The notes under the pieces were generated by a model that ran no database searches, had not been told where the DNA came from, and was given only the letters and a program-made list of their open reading frames with translations. Made by a program: the position numbers and the translations under genes. A stretch of DNA of 25,833 nt from positions 1 through 25,833 of the forward strand of contig JAAZAH010000317.1 of NCBI GenBank assembly GCA_012514415.1. Direction: 5' to 3'. Positions within the stretch are counted from its first letter, which is position 1. The number at the start of each line of letters is the position of its first letter. The DNA is from Sandaracinaceae bacterium. Lineage in GTDB: Bacteria > Myxococcota_A > Polyangia > Polyangiales > Houyiibacteriaceae. Below, piece by piece: positions 8,064 to 15,601 of this stretch.

Positions 8064-8945
8064 GTGGCCAAACCGAAACGATCCGACGCGCTCGATCCCG
8101 CCAAAGCGATGGAGCAGATCGAGACCCCCCGCATGAACTGGAAGGTGATCGCGCAGATCGCCGTCGGGTTCCTCGTCCTGTGGGTGCTCGCCGCCATGGC
8201 GCAGCCCTATATCGGCATCTGGGGTTATGTGGTTGTGGGTGTGCTCACGGCCGCTGCGCTCGGTCTCGGGATTTACGTCTTCCGCATGACGCGGAAGTCG
8301 GCGGCGCTCATCGAGATTCTCCGCGAAGCCAAGGATCCAGAGAGTCGCAAGCTCGCCCTCGAACGCCTCCAAGCACAACAATCCGCCGAGGGGAAGGATG
8401 CGATGAATGCGCTTGCGCAGGCGCAGCTCCTTGCCCAGGAGAGCCCTCAAAAGGCGATCGCCGTTCTCGAAAAGGTCGACCTCGAAAAGGCACCGGCGAT
8501 GGTCGCCGACGATATTCGCGCCAACCTCGGCCTGTTCTACCTCGCTCAAGGGCGGGCGAAAGATGCGCGGAAGCTCGCCGACGCGATTCGGCTCGACCGC
8601 CAGCCTCAGGCAAAGGCCAAGGCGATGTACGCCGCCGTGATGGCGGAGGCTTTCGCGCGAACGGGCGCTCCGGGCGAGGCGATGAAACTCCTCGCGACCT
8701 ATTCGCCCGACGATGAAAGTTACGGCGAAGTCCGGCTTCTCCTCCATCGGGCACGGGTCTATGCGGCGGTACAAGAGAAGAAGCGGGGGCTCGCGAAGCG
8801 TTCGCTCGAGGCGCTGGTGAATGAATCGCCCGAGATTGTTCAGCAGCTCGCTTTCGTCGAGCGTCGTCCGGAGATCAATAAGCTTGCCAAACAGGTCTTA
8901 GGCCAAGCCGGGCGGATGCCGCGGCCGAAGTTCAGGGCTCGTTGA
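8064..8945 (+). CDS. TPR-like inner-membrane protein, function unknown
   Basis: I do not recognise a named family. The 293-aa product has a short charged cytoplasmic N-terminus and two transmembrane helices (about residues 26-46 and 52-73). The rest is soluble, Ala/Leu-rich and helical, with a tetratricopeptide-like rhythm, for example ALAQAQLLAQESPQKAIAVLEKV, LGLFYLAQGRAKDARKLADA and VMAEAFARTGAPGEAMKLLATY. Such proteins usually act as scaffolds at the inner membrane. It probably starts at GTG 8064 (Ala-Lys-Pro-Lys follows); no good Shine-Dalgarno is visible, and a 10-bp palindrome GGATTAATCC lies at 8048-8057 just before the start. Only 4 bp separate its stop from the next start, so it forms an operon with prmC. 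It is divergent from pilB, but a link to pili is only positional. Confidence 0.8.
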   Translation: MAKPKRSDALDPAKAMEQIETPRMNWKVIAQIAVGFLVLWVLAAMAQPYIGIWGYVVVGVLTAAALGLGIYVFRMTRKSAALIEILREAKDPESRKLALERLQAQQSAEGKDAMNALAQAQLLAQESPQKAIAVLEKVDLEKAPAMVADDIRANLGLFYLAQGRAKDARKLADAIRLDRQPQAKAKAMYAAVMAEAFARTGAPGEAMKLLATYSPDDESYGEVRLLLHRARVYAAVQEKKRGLAKRSLEALVNESPEIVQQLAFVERRPEINKLAKQVLGQAGRMPRPKFRAR

Positions 8946-8949
8946 GGGC

Positions 8950-9942
8950 GTGACGGAGCGCTGGACACCGCGGAAAATCCTCGATTGGGCGGTCGCGGAT
9001 TTCACGAAACGCGGGATCGAGAGCCCGCGCGTCGATGCCGAATGCTTAATCGCCGAGGGGCTCAACAAGAGCCGCGTCGAGCTCTATCTCGATCTGGATC
9101 GACCGCTCAACGAAGACGAGCGTGCGAGGATCCGGGCTCTCGTCGAGCGGAGGCGGCGTCACGAGCCGGTGGCGTATATTCTCGGCCATCGCGACTTCTA
9201 TAAAGCGCGTTTCAAGGTTGGCCCCGGTGTGCTGATCCCGCGGCCCGATACCGAGATCGTTGTTGAAGAGGCGCTCCGGCGTCTCATCGTGAGCCCCCCG
9301 GAGCACCGAGGCGAGGCGGAGCGAGCGAGGCTCACGGAGCCCGCTCCGTCCAAGGAGATGGAGCTGACTTTCGACTCCGCTCCGGACGCGCCGCTCGAAC
9401 CTTCATCGGTCGGGGACATCCGCATTTTGGATCTTTGCGCGGGAAGCGGAGCCATCGGCCTCTCGATCTTACTTGAGCGGCCCAATGCGCGCGCCGTCCT
9501 CACGGATCTTTCAGCCGAAGCGCTCGCCATCGCGCGAGAAAATGCCGAGGCGCTCGGGCTCATGGAGCGCGTCGAATTCTATCAGGGGGATCTCTTCGAG
9601 CCGATCCCCACTGGGATGGATTTCGATCTCATCGTCTCGAACCCGCCCTACATTCCGGCGGGTGAGCTCGCCGGGCTCGCGCCGGATATCCGCGATTTCG
9701 AACCGCGCCTCGCGCTCGATGGAGGCGATGACGGTCTGGATCTCCATCGCCGCATCGCGGAAGAAGCCGCCCGCTTTCTAAAGCCCGGCGGGAGCTTGAT
9801 CGTCGAGGGCGGCGCGGGACAAGCAGCCGAGATTCAAGCGCTTCATCGCGCGCATCTGGAAGGTGCCGAGCCGAAGATCCTTCGGGACTATGGAGGGATC
9901 GAACGCGTCGTGTCGTCGACCCTTCCGCGGCATACGGCCTAA
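8950..9942 (+). CDS. prmC: Peptide chain release factor N5-glutamine methyltransferase
   Basis: PrmC (HemK) methylates the glutamine of the GGQ motif in release factors RF1 and RF2 with S-adenosylmethionine, raising termination efficiency. The N-terminal helical RF-binding domain (about 1-85) ends in RRRRHEPVAYILGHRDFYK, followed by VLIPRPDTE, the linker to the methyltransferase fold. The SAM motif is DLCAGSGAIGL (from Asp161), and the catalytic NPPY motif is at 231-234, the hallmark of glutamine methylases. At 330 aa it is longer than the usual 275-290. The extra length is a Glu/Pro/Ser-rich insert around residues 112-155, just before the SAM motif. The GTG start lies 4 bp after the upstream stop, with GAGGG close before it. 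prfA, its common neighbour, is not in the window. Its stop overlaps the stop of the convergent VWA gene. Confidence 0.95.
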   Translation: MTERWTPRKILDWAVADFTKRGIESPRVDAECLIAEGLNKSRVELYLDLDRPLNEDERARIRALVERRRRHEPVAYILGHRDFYKARFKVGPGVLIPRPDTEIVVEEALRRLIVSPPEHRGEAERARLTEPAPSKEMELTFDSAPDAPLEPSSVGDIRILDLCAGSGAIGLSILLERPNARAVLTDLSAEALAIARENAEALGLMERVEFYQGDLFEPIPTGMDFDLIVSNPPYIPAGELAGLAPDIRDFEPRLALDGGDDGLDLHRRIAEEAARFLKPGGSLIVEGGAGQAAEIQALHRAHLEGAEPKILRDYGGIERVVSSTLPRHTA

Positions 9943-11936
9943 GCCCTCGCGGGCGATTCGCGTTTGAGCGGTCGCCGGCGAGGGCTTCGGAGCAGCCCCT
10001 CGGCAAACCAAAGGAGCGCTGCGAGGCTGAGCGCCAAGGGCGTGAGATCGCGTCGCTCCTCGCTTGTGCGTCCGTTCGCCTCCGATGGGGTCTCAGGGGG
10101 AGTGGGAAGCGGTCCCGGGGACAGCTCGATCTCGACTGGTGAAAACTGAGCCGAAAATTCGGAGAGGGTGCGATCTCCATCGAGGAGACGATACACGCCC
10201 GCCTGATCGGTGCGCCGAAAGGCGGGATCGCTTTGATGAACGGCGATCTTCTCTCGCGTGGGCGTCTCGATCGTAAGACTCTGCCGCTCACGAAAAAACG
10301 ACGCGAGAGAGATCGACTCGCCTGCGACAATCGAATCCCTTTCAAAACGCGGGGGCGCGATCGAGCGCATGGCTTGTAAGACGATCGGAAGGTAGATCGG
10401 CCGATAGGGGAGATCGTTTTCGGCGTCGCTCAAGGGGATCCCGAAGAGTGCGACGCGTCCATTTTCGACGAGCTCGATTGCTCCGAGAACGGTTTCTCCG
10501 CTTCGAAGCAGCAGCTCGGCCGTATCGCTCGAGGTGATCGGATAGTGGTATCCAAAGCTTGGGGAATCGTCCCGCCGCCCGAGAGGAATCGATTCGATCC
10601 CATAGAGGCGGCGGCTTTCAGCAGGAAGGAAACGCGAGCGGATGAGCGGGTTGAAGAGCCCGTTGTAGGCGAAGGGGTCGCCGCGCAAACCGAGGCTGAC
10701 GAGGAGGCCGCCTCCGCGCTTTACCTTCTCGAGCACCTCCGCAAATAGGCGGGGATTGGGGGAGGGGATGCCGAGGAGCGCGACGATGTCGGCTTCCTCG
10801 AGCTGTGATCGATCGAACGCTCCTTCATCGATGATGCGGACGCGATACGTGTCGGGTTCGCTCATGAGCGCTGTAAGAAAGAAGCCGCTTGCAGAATCGA
10901 GGCGTTGGGGTCTCGGATCGCCGTCGACGATGAGAACGCGTGGACTCGGGCTCCCCATGAGTGCGAGCTCGACCACATCGTCGTCGGGGATCGCGTCTCC
11001 ACGTTCAGTGAGCTCGATATGCAGTCGCTCGACGCGCGCCGGTCGCTCAAATTCGAGCTCGAAACGCCCCTCGCCGCGGGCGTCCAGAGTCGTCTCTCCG
11101 CGCATGAGCTCGAGCCCGTCTCCCCGGACAATGAGGCCTAGGCTGGCTCCCTCGCCTTCGAAGGAGCGGACCCGTCCGGAGATGATCCAGCGCTCGCTTC
11201 GCTCATCGCGGTGGAGGCCTGCTTCGACGATCGCCCGATTCGCCGTCTCATCGGTGCGAAAGACGCGAAGGCTGACGCGCGTATCGTCTTGAAAGCGGTG
11301 GGCGTCTGCTCGCTCGTGCGCAGCGAAATCCGAATAGATGAACAAATGCCGGGCGAGAGCGTGATCTTGCTGAGAGAAAGATCGCTCGGCAAGATCCAGT
11401 GCGCGTTCGAGACCTGGGCCGCGGGATGAGCCCTCTCGAAGCGAACGGAGAACGCGTTCGCCCCGTTCCAGCGAGCGGGAGTTGCGAAGAAGGACCTCCG
11501 GCGGAGCGCTCCCGCGCACGATCGAAAAGACCGAACCGTCGGGAAGGGCGCGAAGATCGCTCAGCGCTTGATCGATGGCGCGAGCGATCCGCGTTGCGCC
11601 ACGATCACCCGCTCCCGCCCGGCGCGCGCGCATCGAATGCGAGTCGTCGATGAGAAAGACGGCGTTCACCGCCTCATCGCCTATCGCCCCGGCCTCTTTG
11701 GGGAGATAAGGCCGTGAGGCTGCGAGCGCGAGCAGCGCGACCATGAGCACGCGCACGAGAAGAAGCAAAAGGTCGACGAGCTGCCGCCGCCGTTTCGAGG
11801 CCGCGTGAGCGCGATGAAGGAGGGCGACCGTGGGAAGCGTGCGCACTTCGATCCCGCGGCGGCGCATGAGATGGGCGAGAATCGGCGCGGCGATGAAGCC
11901 AAGGCCAAGCAGAGCGAGCGGAGTGAGTAGACCCAT
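9939..11936 (-). CDS. BatA-like VWA-domain membrane protein
   Basis: This is the last gene of the MoxR operon. The N-terminus matches the BatA-type double-transmembrane region (MGLLTPLALLGLGFIAAPILAHLMRRR in two short parts, residues 1-25, then about 53-74). A von Willebrand A domain opens with the metal-binding DxSxS motif at D97-S101 (IDDSHSM). The middle (about 330-560) resembles the glutamine-amidotransferase-like folds seen in such proteins (VLIVDGDPRPQRLDS; EADIVALLGIPSPNPR; GGGLLVSLG). A further helix near residues 635-652 precedes a basic tail. Members of this family form membrane platforms that act with MoxR chaperone ATPases; the exact client is not known. GGAGGG lies about 10 nt upstream of the ATG. 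The last 4 bp overlap the prmC stop. At 665 aa it is much longer than single-domain BatA/BatB proteins. Confidence 0.85.
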   Translation of the reverse strand: MGLLTPLALLGLGFIAAPILAHLMRRRGIEVRTLPTVALLHRAHAASKRRRQLVDLLLLLVRVLMVALLALAASRPYLPKEAGAIGDEAVNAVFLIDDSHSMRARRAGAGDRGATRIARAIDQALSDLRALPDGSVFSIVRGSAPPEVLLRNSRSLERGERVLRSLREGSSRGPGLERALDLAERSFSQQDHALARHLFIYSDFAAHERADAHRFQDDTRVSLRVFRTDETANRAIVEAGLHRDERSERWIISGRVRSFEGEGASLGLIVRGDGLELMRGETTLDARGEGRFELEFERPARVERLHIELTERGDAIPDDDVVELALMGSPSPRVLIVDGDPRPQRLDSASGFFLTALMSEPDTYRVRIIDEGAFDRSQLEEADIVALLGIPSPNPRLFAEVLEKVKRGGGLLVSLGLRGDPFAYNGLFNPLIRSRFLPAESRRLYGIESIPLGRRDDSPSFGYHYPITSSDTAELLLRSGETVLGAIELVENGRVALFGIPLSDAENDLPYRPIYLPIVLQAMRSIAPPRFERDSIVAGESISLASFFRERQSLTIETPTREKIAVHQSDPAFRRTDQAGVYRLLDGDRTLSEFSAQFSPVEIELSPGPLPTPPETPSEANGRTSEERRDLTPLALSLAALLWFAEGLLRSPRRRPLKRESPARA

Positions 11937-11985
11937 CAGCTGTACCCTCCAACATCAACCGCGCGTCGCTCTAGTGAAAAACTGC

Positions 11986-12873
11986 TCATTTTCTCTTTAG
12001 AATGGAGGCGAGCGCCGCCACTGGATCCATCGAGGTCTCGAAGAAGAACGCTTCTGCGCCGAGTGTGAGGGCGAGGTTCTGGACTGACGCACGATGCGCG
12101 TCGATCGCTTGGTTGTAGGCCTCCTCGAGCGCGCGGTCGGGCATGATCTCGATCGGTTCTTCGCCCTCGCATCCCTCGACGCGGACCGCGCGATCGAATG
12201 AAAACCGAGCCTCTGCTGGATCGAAGAGTAGGATCAGCTGAAGGTCGACGCCGCGCGCCGTAAAGCCCCGAAGCGAGGCGAGCGCGTTCACCAGATCGTC
12301 CTCGAGGAAATCGCTGAGAACGACGAGCGAGCTCCGAAAGGGAAGGTTTTGGATGCCCTCGACGGCGCGCCTCAGCGAAGTCCGGCGATTGCGCTCCGGG
12401 GGAGTAAAGAGAGGGCGGATGAGCTCGCCGAGCAGCGCCCCACCTCGGCGCTCATGCGCTGCCGCGACGGGTTGGTCGTCGTAGGGCGAGAGCATCACGC
12501 GCTCGCCTGCGCGGAGATGAAGGAAAGCGAGCCCGGAGGCGATGAGTCGCGCCCACTCGAATTTCGTAGGCAAGTGAGGCTCCGAGCGAAAATCCATCGA
12601 CGACGATCGATCGACGAGGACGGCGAGGAGGCGGTCGCTTTCGTGTTCGAAGCGCTTGATGGTCGGTCGATCGGTTCGGGCCCAAGCGCGCATGTCGATG
12701 CGGCGCGGATCGTCCATCGGCCGGTACTCGCGGTGCTCGGCGAAGACGATACTCGAACCTTCCCGTGGGCTCTCGTGTGGGCCGATATGATGGCTGAGCG
12801 GGCCTCGTGAGGTCTCGATCGACAACGCGGCGACGCGCTGTAAGAAGTCTGGATCAAGTTGAGGTGCGCTCAT
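11986..12873 (-). CDS. DUF58 (VWA-like) protein of MoxR operon
   Basis: This is a DUF58 family protein, regularly encoded next to MoxR ATPases and thought to be part of the same complex-assembly machinery. The 295-aa product carries the DUF58 signature around residues 44-80 (FAEHREYRPMDDPRRIDMRAWARTDR in pieces, then IKRFEHESD). A VWA-like metal site follows at D88-M93 (DRSSSM). No transmembrane helix is apparent, so it is probably cytoplasmic or peripheral. Its ATG follows the MoxR stop by 4 bp, which implies translational coupling, and 49 bp separate it from the VWA gene downstream. It ends in a Lys-Arg-Lys tail. The family has no firmly assigned biochemical activity. Confidence 0.9.
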   Translation of the reverse strand: MSAPQLDPDFLQRVAALSIETSRGPLSHHIGPHESPREGSSIVFAEHREYRPMDDPRRIDMRAWARTDRPTIKRFEHESDRLLAVLVDRSSSMDFRSEPHLPTKFEWARLIASGLAFLHLRAGERVMLSPYDDQPVAAAHERRGGALLGELIRPLFTPPERNRRTSLRRAVEGIQNLPFRSSLVVLSDFLEDDLVNALASLRGFTARGVDLQLILLFDPAEARFSFDRAVRVEGCEGEEPIEIMPDRALEEAYNQAIDAHRASVQNLALTLGAEAFFFETSMDPVAALASILKRK

Positions 12874-12877
12874 CGCG

Positions 12878-13876
12878 TCAGGGCCTCGGCGTCAGCTCAA
12901 TGAGGCGACTGAGCAGCGCTTCAACACCCACCCCTTCGGCGCGGGCGCGAAAGCTTGGAAGGATGCGGTGCCGCAGCACCGGGCGCGCGACCGCGAGGAT
13001 GTCGTCGAGATCGACGACGTAGCGCCCATAGAGCGCCGCCCTCGATTTCGCTGCGAGGACGATGGATTGGCTCGCACGCGGTCCCGCGCCGAATTCGATA
13101 AGCTCCCGGAGTGCCTCAGGGGAGTGAGGATCGGAAGGCCGCGATGCCCGCACGAGGTTCACAGCATAATAGATGAGATGATCTGCAATCGGGACGCGCG
13201 GGATGAGTTTTTGTAGCGAGAGGATCTCTTCTTTCGTCAGCACGGCTTCGGGCTCACCGAGCTGCGGCGCCGTCGTTTGCTTGACGATCTCGAACTCTTC
13301 CTCGGCGCTCGGATAATCGACGACGATCTGCAATATAAAGCGATCGAGCTGAGCTTCGGGCAGGGGATAGGTTCCCTCCTGCTCGATGGGGTTTTGCGTG
13401 GCGAAGACGAGATAGGGAGAGTCGAGGCGATGCGTAACGCCTCCTGCCGTGACCTCGCGTTCCGCCATCGACTGAAGGAGCGCCGCCTGCGTCTTGGGCG
13501 GGGTGCGGTTGATCTCATCGGCAAGGAGGATGTTCGTGAAGATTGGGCCCGGGACGAAGCGGAAGCTCCGCGCGCCGGTCGATGGATCATCGAAGAGCAC
13601 GTCACTTCCCGTGACATCTGAGGGCATGAGATCGGGCGTAAATTGAATGCGGTTATGCTCGAGGCTAAGGACTTGGGCGAGGCTCCGGACAAGGAGGGTC
13701 TTTGCGAGGCCTGGGACGCCGACGAGCAGGGCGTGTCCGTCGGCGAAGAGGCAGATGAGAAGCTCCTCGATGACTTCGTTTTGGCCGACGATCCTCTTGC
13801 TCAACTCGCGCTGGATGGCATTTCTCGCCTCTCCGAGTCGCTTTACAAGCTCAACATCACGATTTTCTTCGTTCAT
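12878..13876 (-). CDS. moxR: MoxR-family AAA+ ATPase
   Basis: MoxR ATPases are AAA+ chaperones that help mature or activate partner complexes, typically together with VWA-domain proteins. The 332-aa length is standard. Walker A is GVPGLAKT at 53-60 (Lys59), and Walker B is LLADEIN with Asp120-Glu121. Sensor 1 is the FATQNPIEQEGTYPLPEAQLDRF region, and arginine-rich sensor 2 elements follow near FGAGPRASQSI. This matches the MRP subfamily layout of MoxR-DUF58-VWA clusters. It is the third gene of the minus-strand operon, 63 bp after the metallopeptidase and 4 bp before the DUF58 gene, consistent with co-production of ATPase and VWA partners. Confidence 0.95.
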   Translation of the reverse strand: MNEENRDVELVKRLGEARNAIQRELSKRIVGQNEVIEELLICLFADGHALLVGVPGLAKTLLVRSLAQVLSLEHNRIQFTPDLMPSDVTGSDVLFDDPSTGARSFRFVPGPIFTNILLADEINRTPPKTQAALLQSMAEREVTAGGVTHRLDSPYLVFATQNPIEQEGTYPLPEAQLDRFILQIVVDYPSAEEEFEIVKQTTAPQLGEPEAVLTKEEILSLQKLIPRVPIADHLIYYAVNLVRASRPSDPHSPEALRELIEFGAGPRASQSIVLAAKSRAALYGRYVVDLDDILAVARPVLRHRILPSFRARAEGVGVEALLSRLIELTPRP

Positions 13877-13939
13877 ATCCGCGCATCGGCTCCAGTTTGA
13901 GGAAATGACTCGCTCGCCTTTTGAGGTGTTCTTCTCATC

Positions 13940-15601
13940 TTAGCGTGTAAGCCGCGCACACGCGGCCCTCTCCGTCTCGCGCTCTTTTGGCTCTTCGACG
14001 AGACGCCCAAGGACGCAATGCGGAGCGGGATCAAACGGATTGATGCCGACGGCGCGCCGCGCCGTTTCGATCGCTTGAGACGGCTGATCGGCGCGCGCGT
14101 ACGCTTGGGCGAGGAGGCTGAGCGCCGGTGCATGATCGGGATAATAACCGATGGCGAGCTCCCCTGCGCGAATGGCCTCTTCGATCTCACCGGCTTCGAG
14201 GGACGAGCGGCCGAGCCGCGAGAGCAAGATGGGGTTTTTGGGGCTGAGCTCCACGGCTTCTCGATAGACCACGCTCGCGGCCTTGGGGCGTCCTCGATCC
14301 CAGAGCAGATCGCCGAGCCGGAGCTTCTTCCGGGCGGCCTCGTTGTCCATCTCCTTGAGATCATCCGCTTCGCTTGCCTCGTCGACGAAGCGTTTTTCGA
14401 GCTCCTTGAGATCGGGATCGTAGGTATATCGGCCGAGCGATGAGCGCCACGCCTCTTCCATCGCGTGGAAATTCATCCCCGCAACCTGCTCAAGTGCCTC
14501 TTCGATCGTGAGACCGAGAGCGTTTTGATGGATGGCGAGGCGGAGGCCCTCAAGCCCGTGCTCGCTGATGAATTGCTCGACAAAATCCGCCGCTTCGGCG
14601 TAGGCGAGGGCGGCCTGTTCTTGTGTTGGAAGAAGAGCGATCGAGGGGTGAAAGGCGGAAAAAGGAAGAAGGGTGCCCGCCTCGTGATGCTTCGCTAGGA
14701 GCGCTTTATTCGACGGGCTGAGGTGCGCTCCAATCGGCTGACCGAGCGGGACCTTTTCGAGCACTTTGGCGAGGCCCTCGTGAAACCAGACAGGGGCGCG
14801 ATCGCGCGAGGCGCGGCTTAGATAGAGATGGGCGAGCTCGTGCGCGATGGTTTCGAGATAGCCATAGCCCCGCGCAAGCGCGCGCGGCGTCGTCACGAGC
14901 ATTCGATCCCATTTGCAAAGACCGATCGTGCCCGTTGTTGCGATCGCCTCCTCGCTTAAGGTCGAGGTTTTCGAAAGGTCCTCTGGCCCACGCACGAAAT
15001 CGATGCGGATGGGCCCAGGATGGCGAAACCCGAAGATCTCGGCGAACTCGGCATCGCCTCGCTCAAGGATATCGATGGCGTAAGGAGCGAGGATCTCATC
15101 GATCCCGCGCGGCGTTCGGACGACGATGCGCCCGTCGGCGCTCCGGAACTCGGCGTGATCTCCAAGGCGTTCATGGCTTTCTTTCAAGATCTCACGGGTG
15201 AGCTCGCGGGGATCGCTTTCGCCGAACGATGGCACGTCTTCGAACGAGCGCTCGAGCGCACGGAGCCCATCCGAAAAATTCCCCCGATAAAGGGAGAGGC
15301 GCGCACGGAGACCATCGAGGCTGCGATCGTCGGAAGCCGCGTTCAGGTGAGCTTCCGCTTCCTCGAGGCGCATCTCGCGGATGAGCCTTGCGATCGCATC
15401 CCCTCGGGGCTCTTGAGCCTCGGCGCGCTCGAGGGCGATCGCGCCGCCTGACAGAAAAACGAGCGAAGAAGCGAGGAAAGAGAGCGCGCGAAGCCACATG
15501 GGAAAGAGCGGTCTGTCGAGATGACGCCAAAGGATTCGGCGCGCGCCGAGCGGACGCTGCCGCCCTTGAGCGCTTGAGCGTTGAAGAGGGTCCCCGTTCA
15601 T
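13940..15601 (-). CDS. Secreted or membrane-anchored TPR zinc metallopeptidase (peptidase MA-like)
   Basis: The 553-aa product has one hydrophobic segment near residues 35-57 (MWLRALSFLASSLVFLSGG) that would anchor or export it. An α-helical region follows, and then a gluzincin-type site: HELAH at 254-258 and, 17 residues on, WFHEGLA with Glu275 as the likely third zinc ligand. This spacing and the HEGLA motif are those of the peptidase-MA-like group. The C-terminal third holds TPR-like repeats (KLRLGDLLWDRGRPKAASVVYREAVELSPKN; LSRLGRSSLEAGEIEEAI, each in part). The start at 15601 is supported by a strong GAGGAG about 9 nt upstream and by ATGA overlap with the previous gene; Met35 at 15499 is an alternative that would begin a classical signal peptide. 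A peptidase inside a MoxR/VWA operon is unusual. Substrate unknown. Confidence 0.8.
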   Translation of the reverse strand: MNGDPLQRSSAQGRQRPLGARRILWRHLDRPLFPMWLRALSFLASSLVFLSGGAIALERAEAQEPRGDAIARLIREMRLEEAEAHLNAASDDRSLDGLRARLSLYRGNFSDGLRALERSFEDVPSFGESDPRELTREILKESHERLGDHAEFRSADGRIVVRTPRGIDEILAPYAIDILERGDAEFAEIFGFRHPGPIRIDFVRGPEDLSKTSTLSEEAIATTGTIGLCKWDRMLVTTPRALARGYGYLETIAHELAHLYLSRASRDRAPVWFHEGLAKVLEKVPLGQPIGAHLSPSNKALLAKHHEAGTLLPFSAFHPSIALLPTQEQAALAYAEAADFVEQFISEHGLEGLRLAIHQNALGLTIEEALEQVAGMNFHAMEEAWRSSLGRYTYDPDLKELEKRFVDEASEADDLKEMDNEAARKKLRLGDLLWDRGRPKAASVVYREAVELSPKNPILLSRLGRSSLEAGEIEEAIRAGELAIGYYPDHAPALSLLAQAYARADQPSQAIETARRAVGINPFDPAPHCVLGRLVEEPKERETERAACARLTR

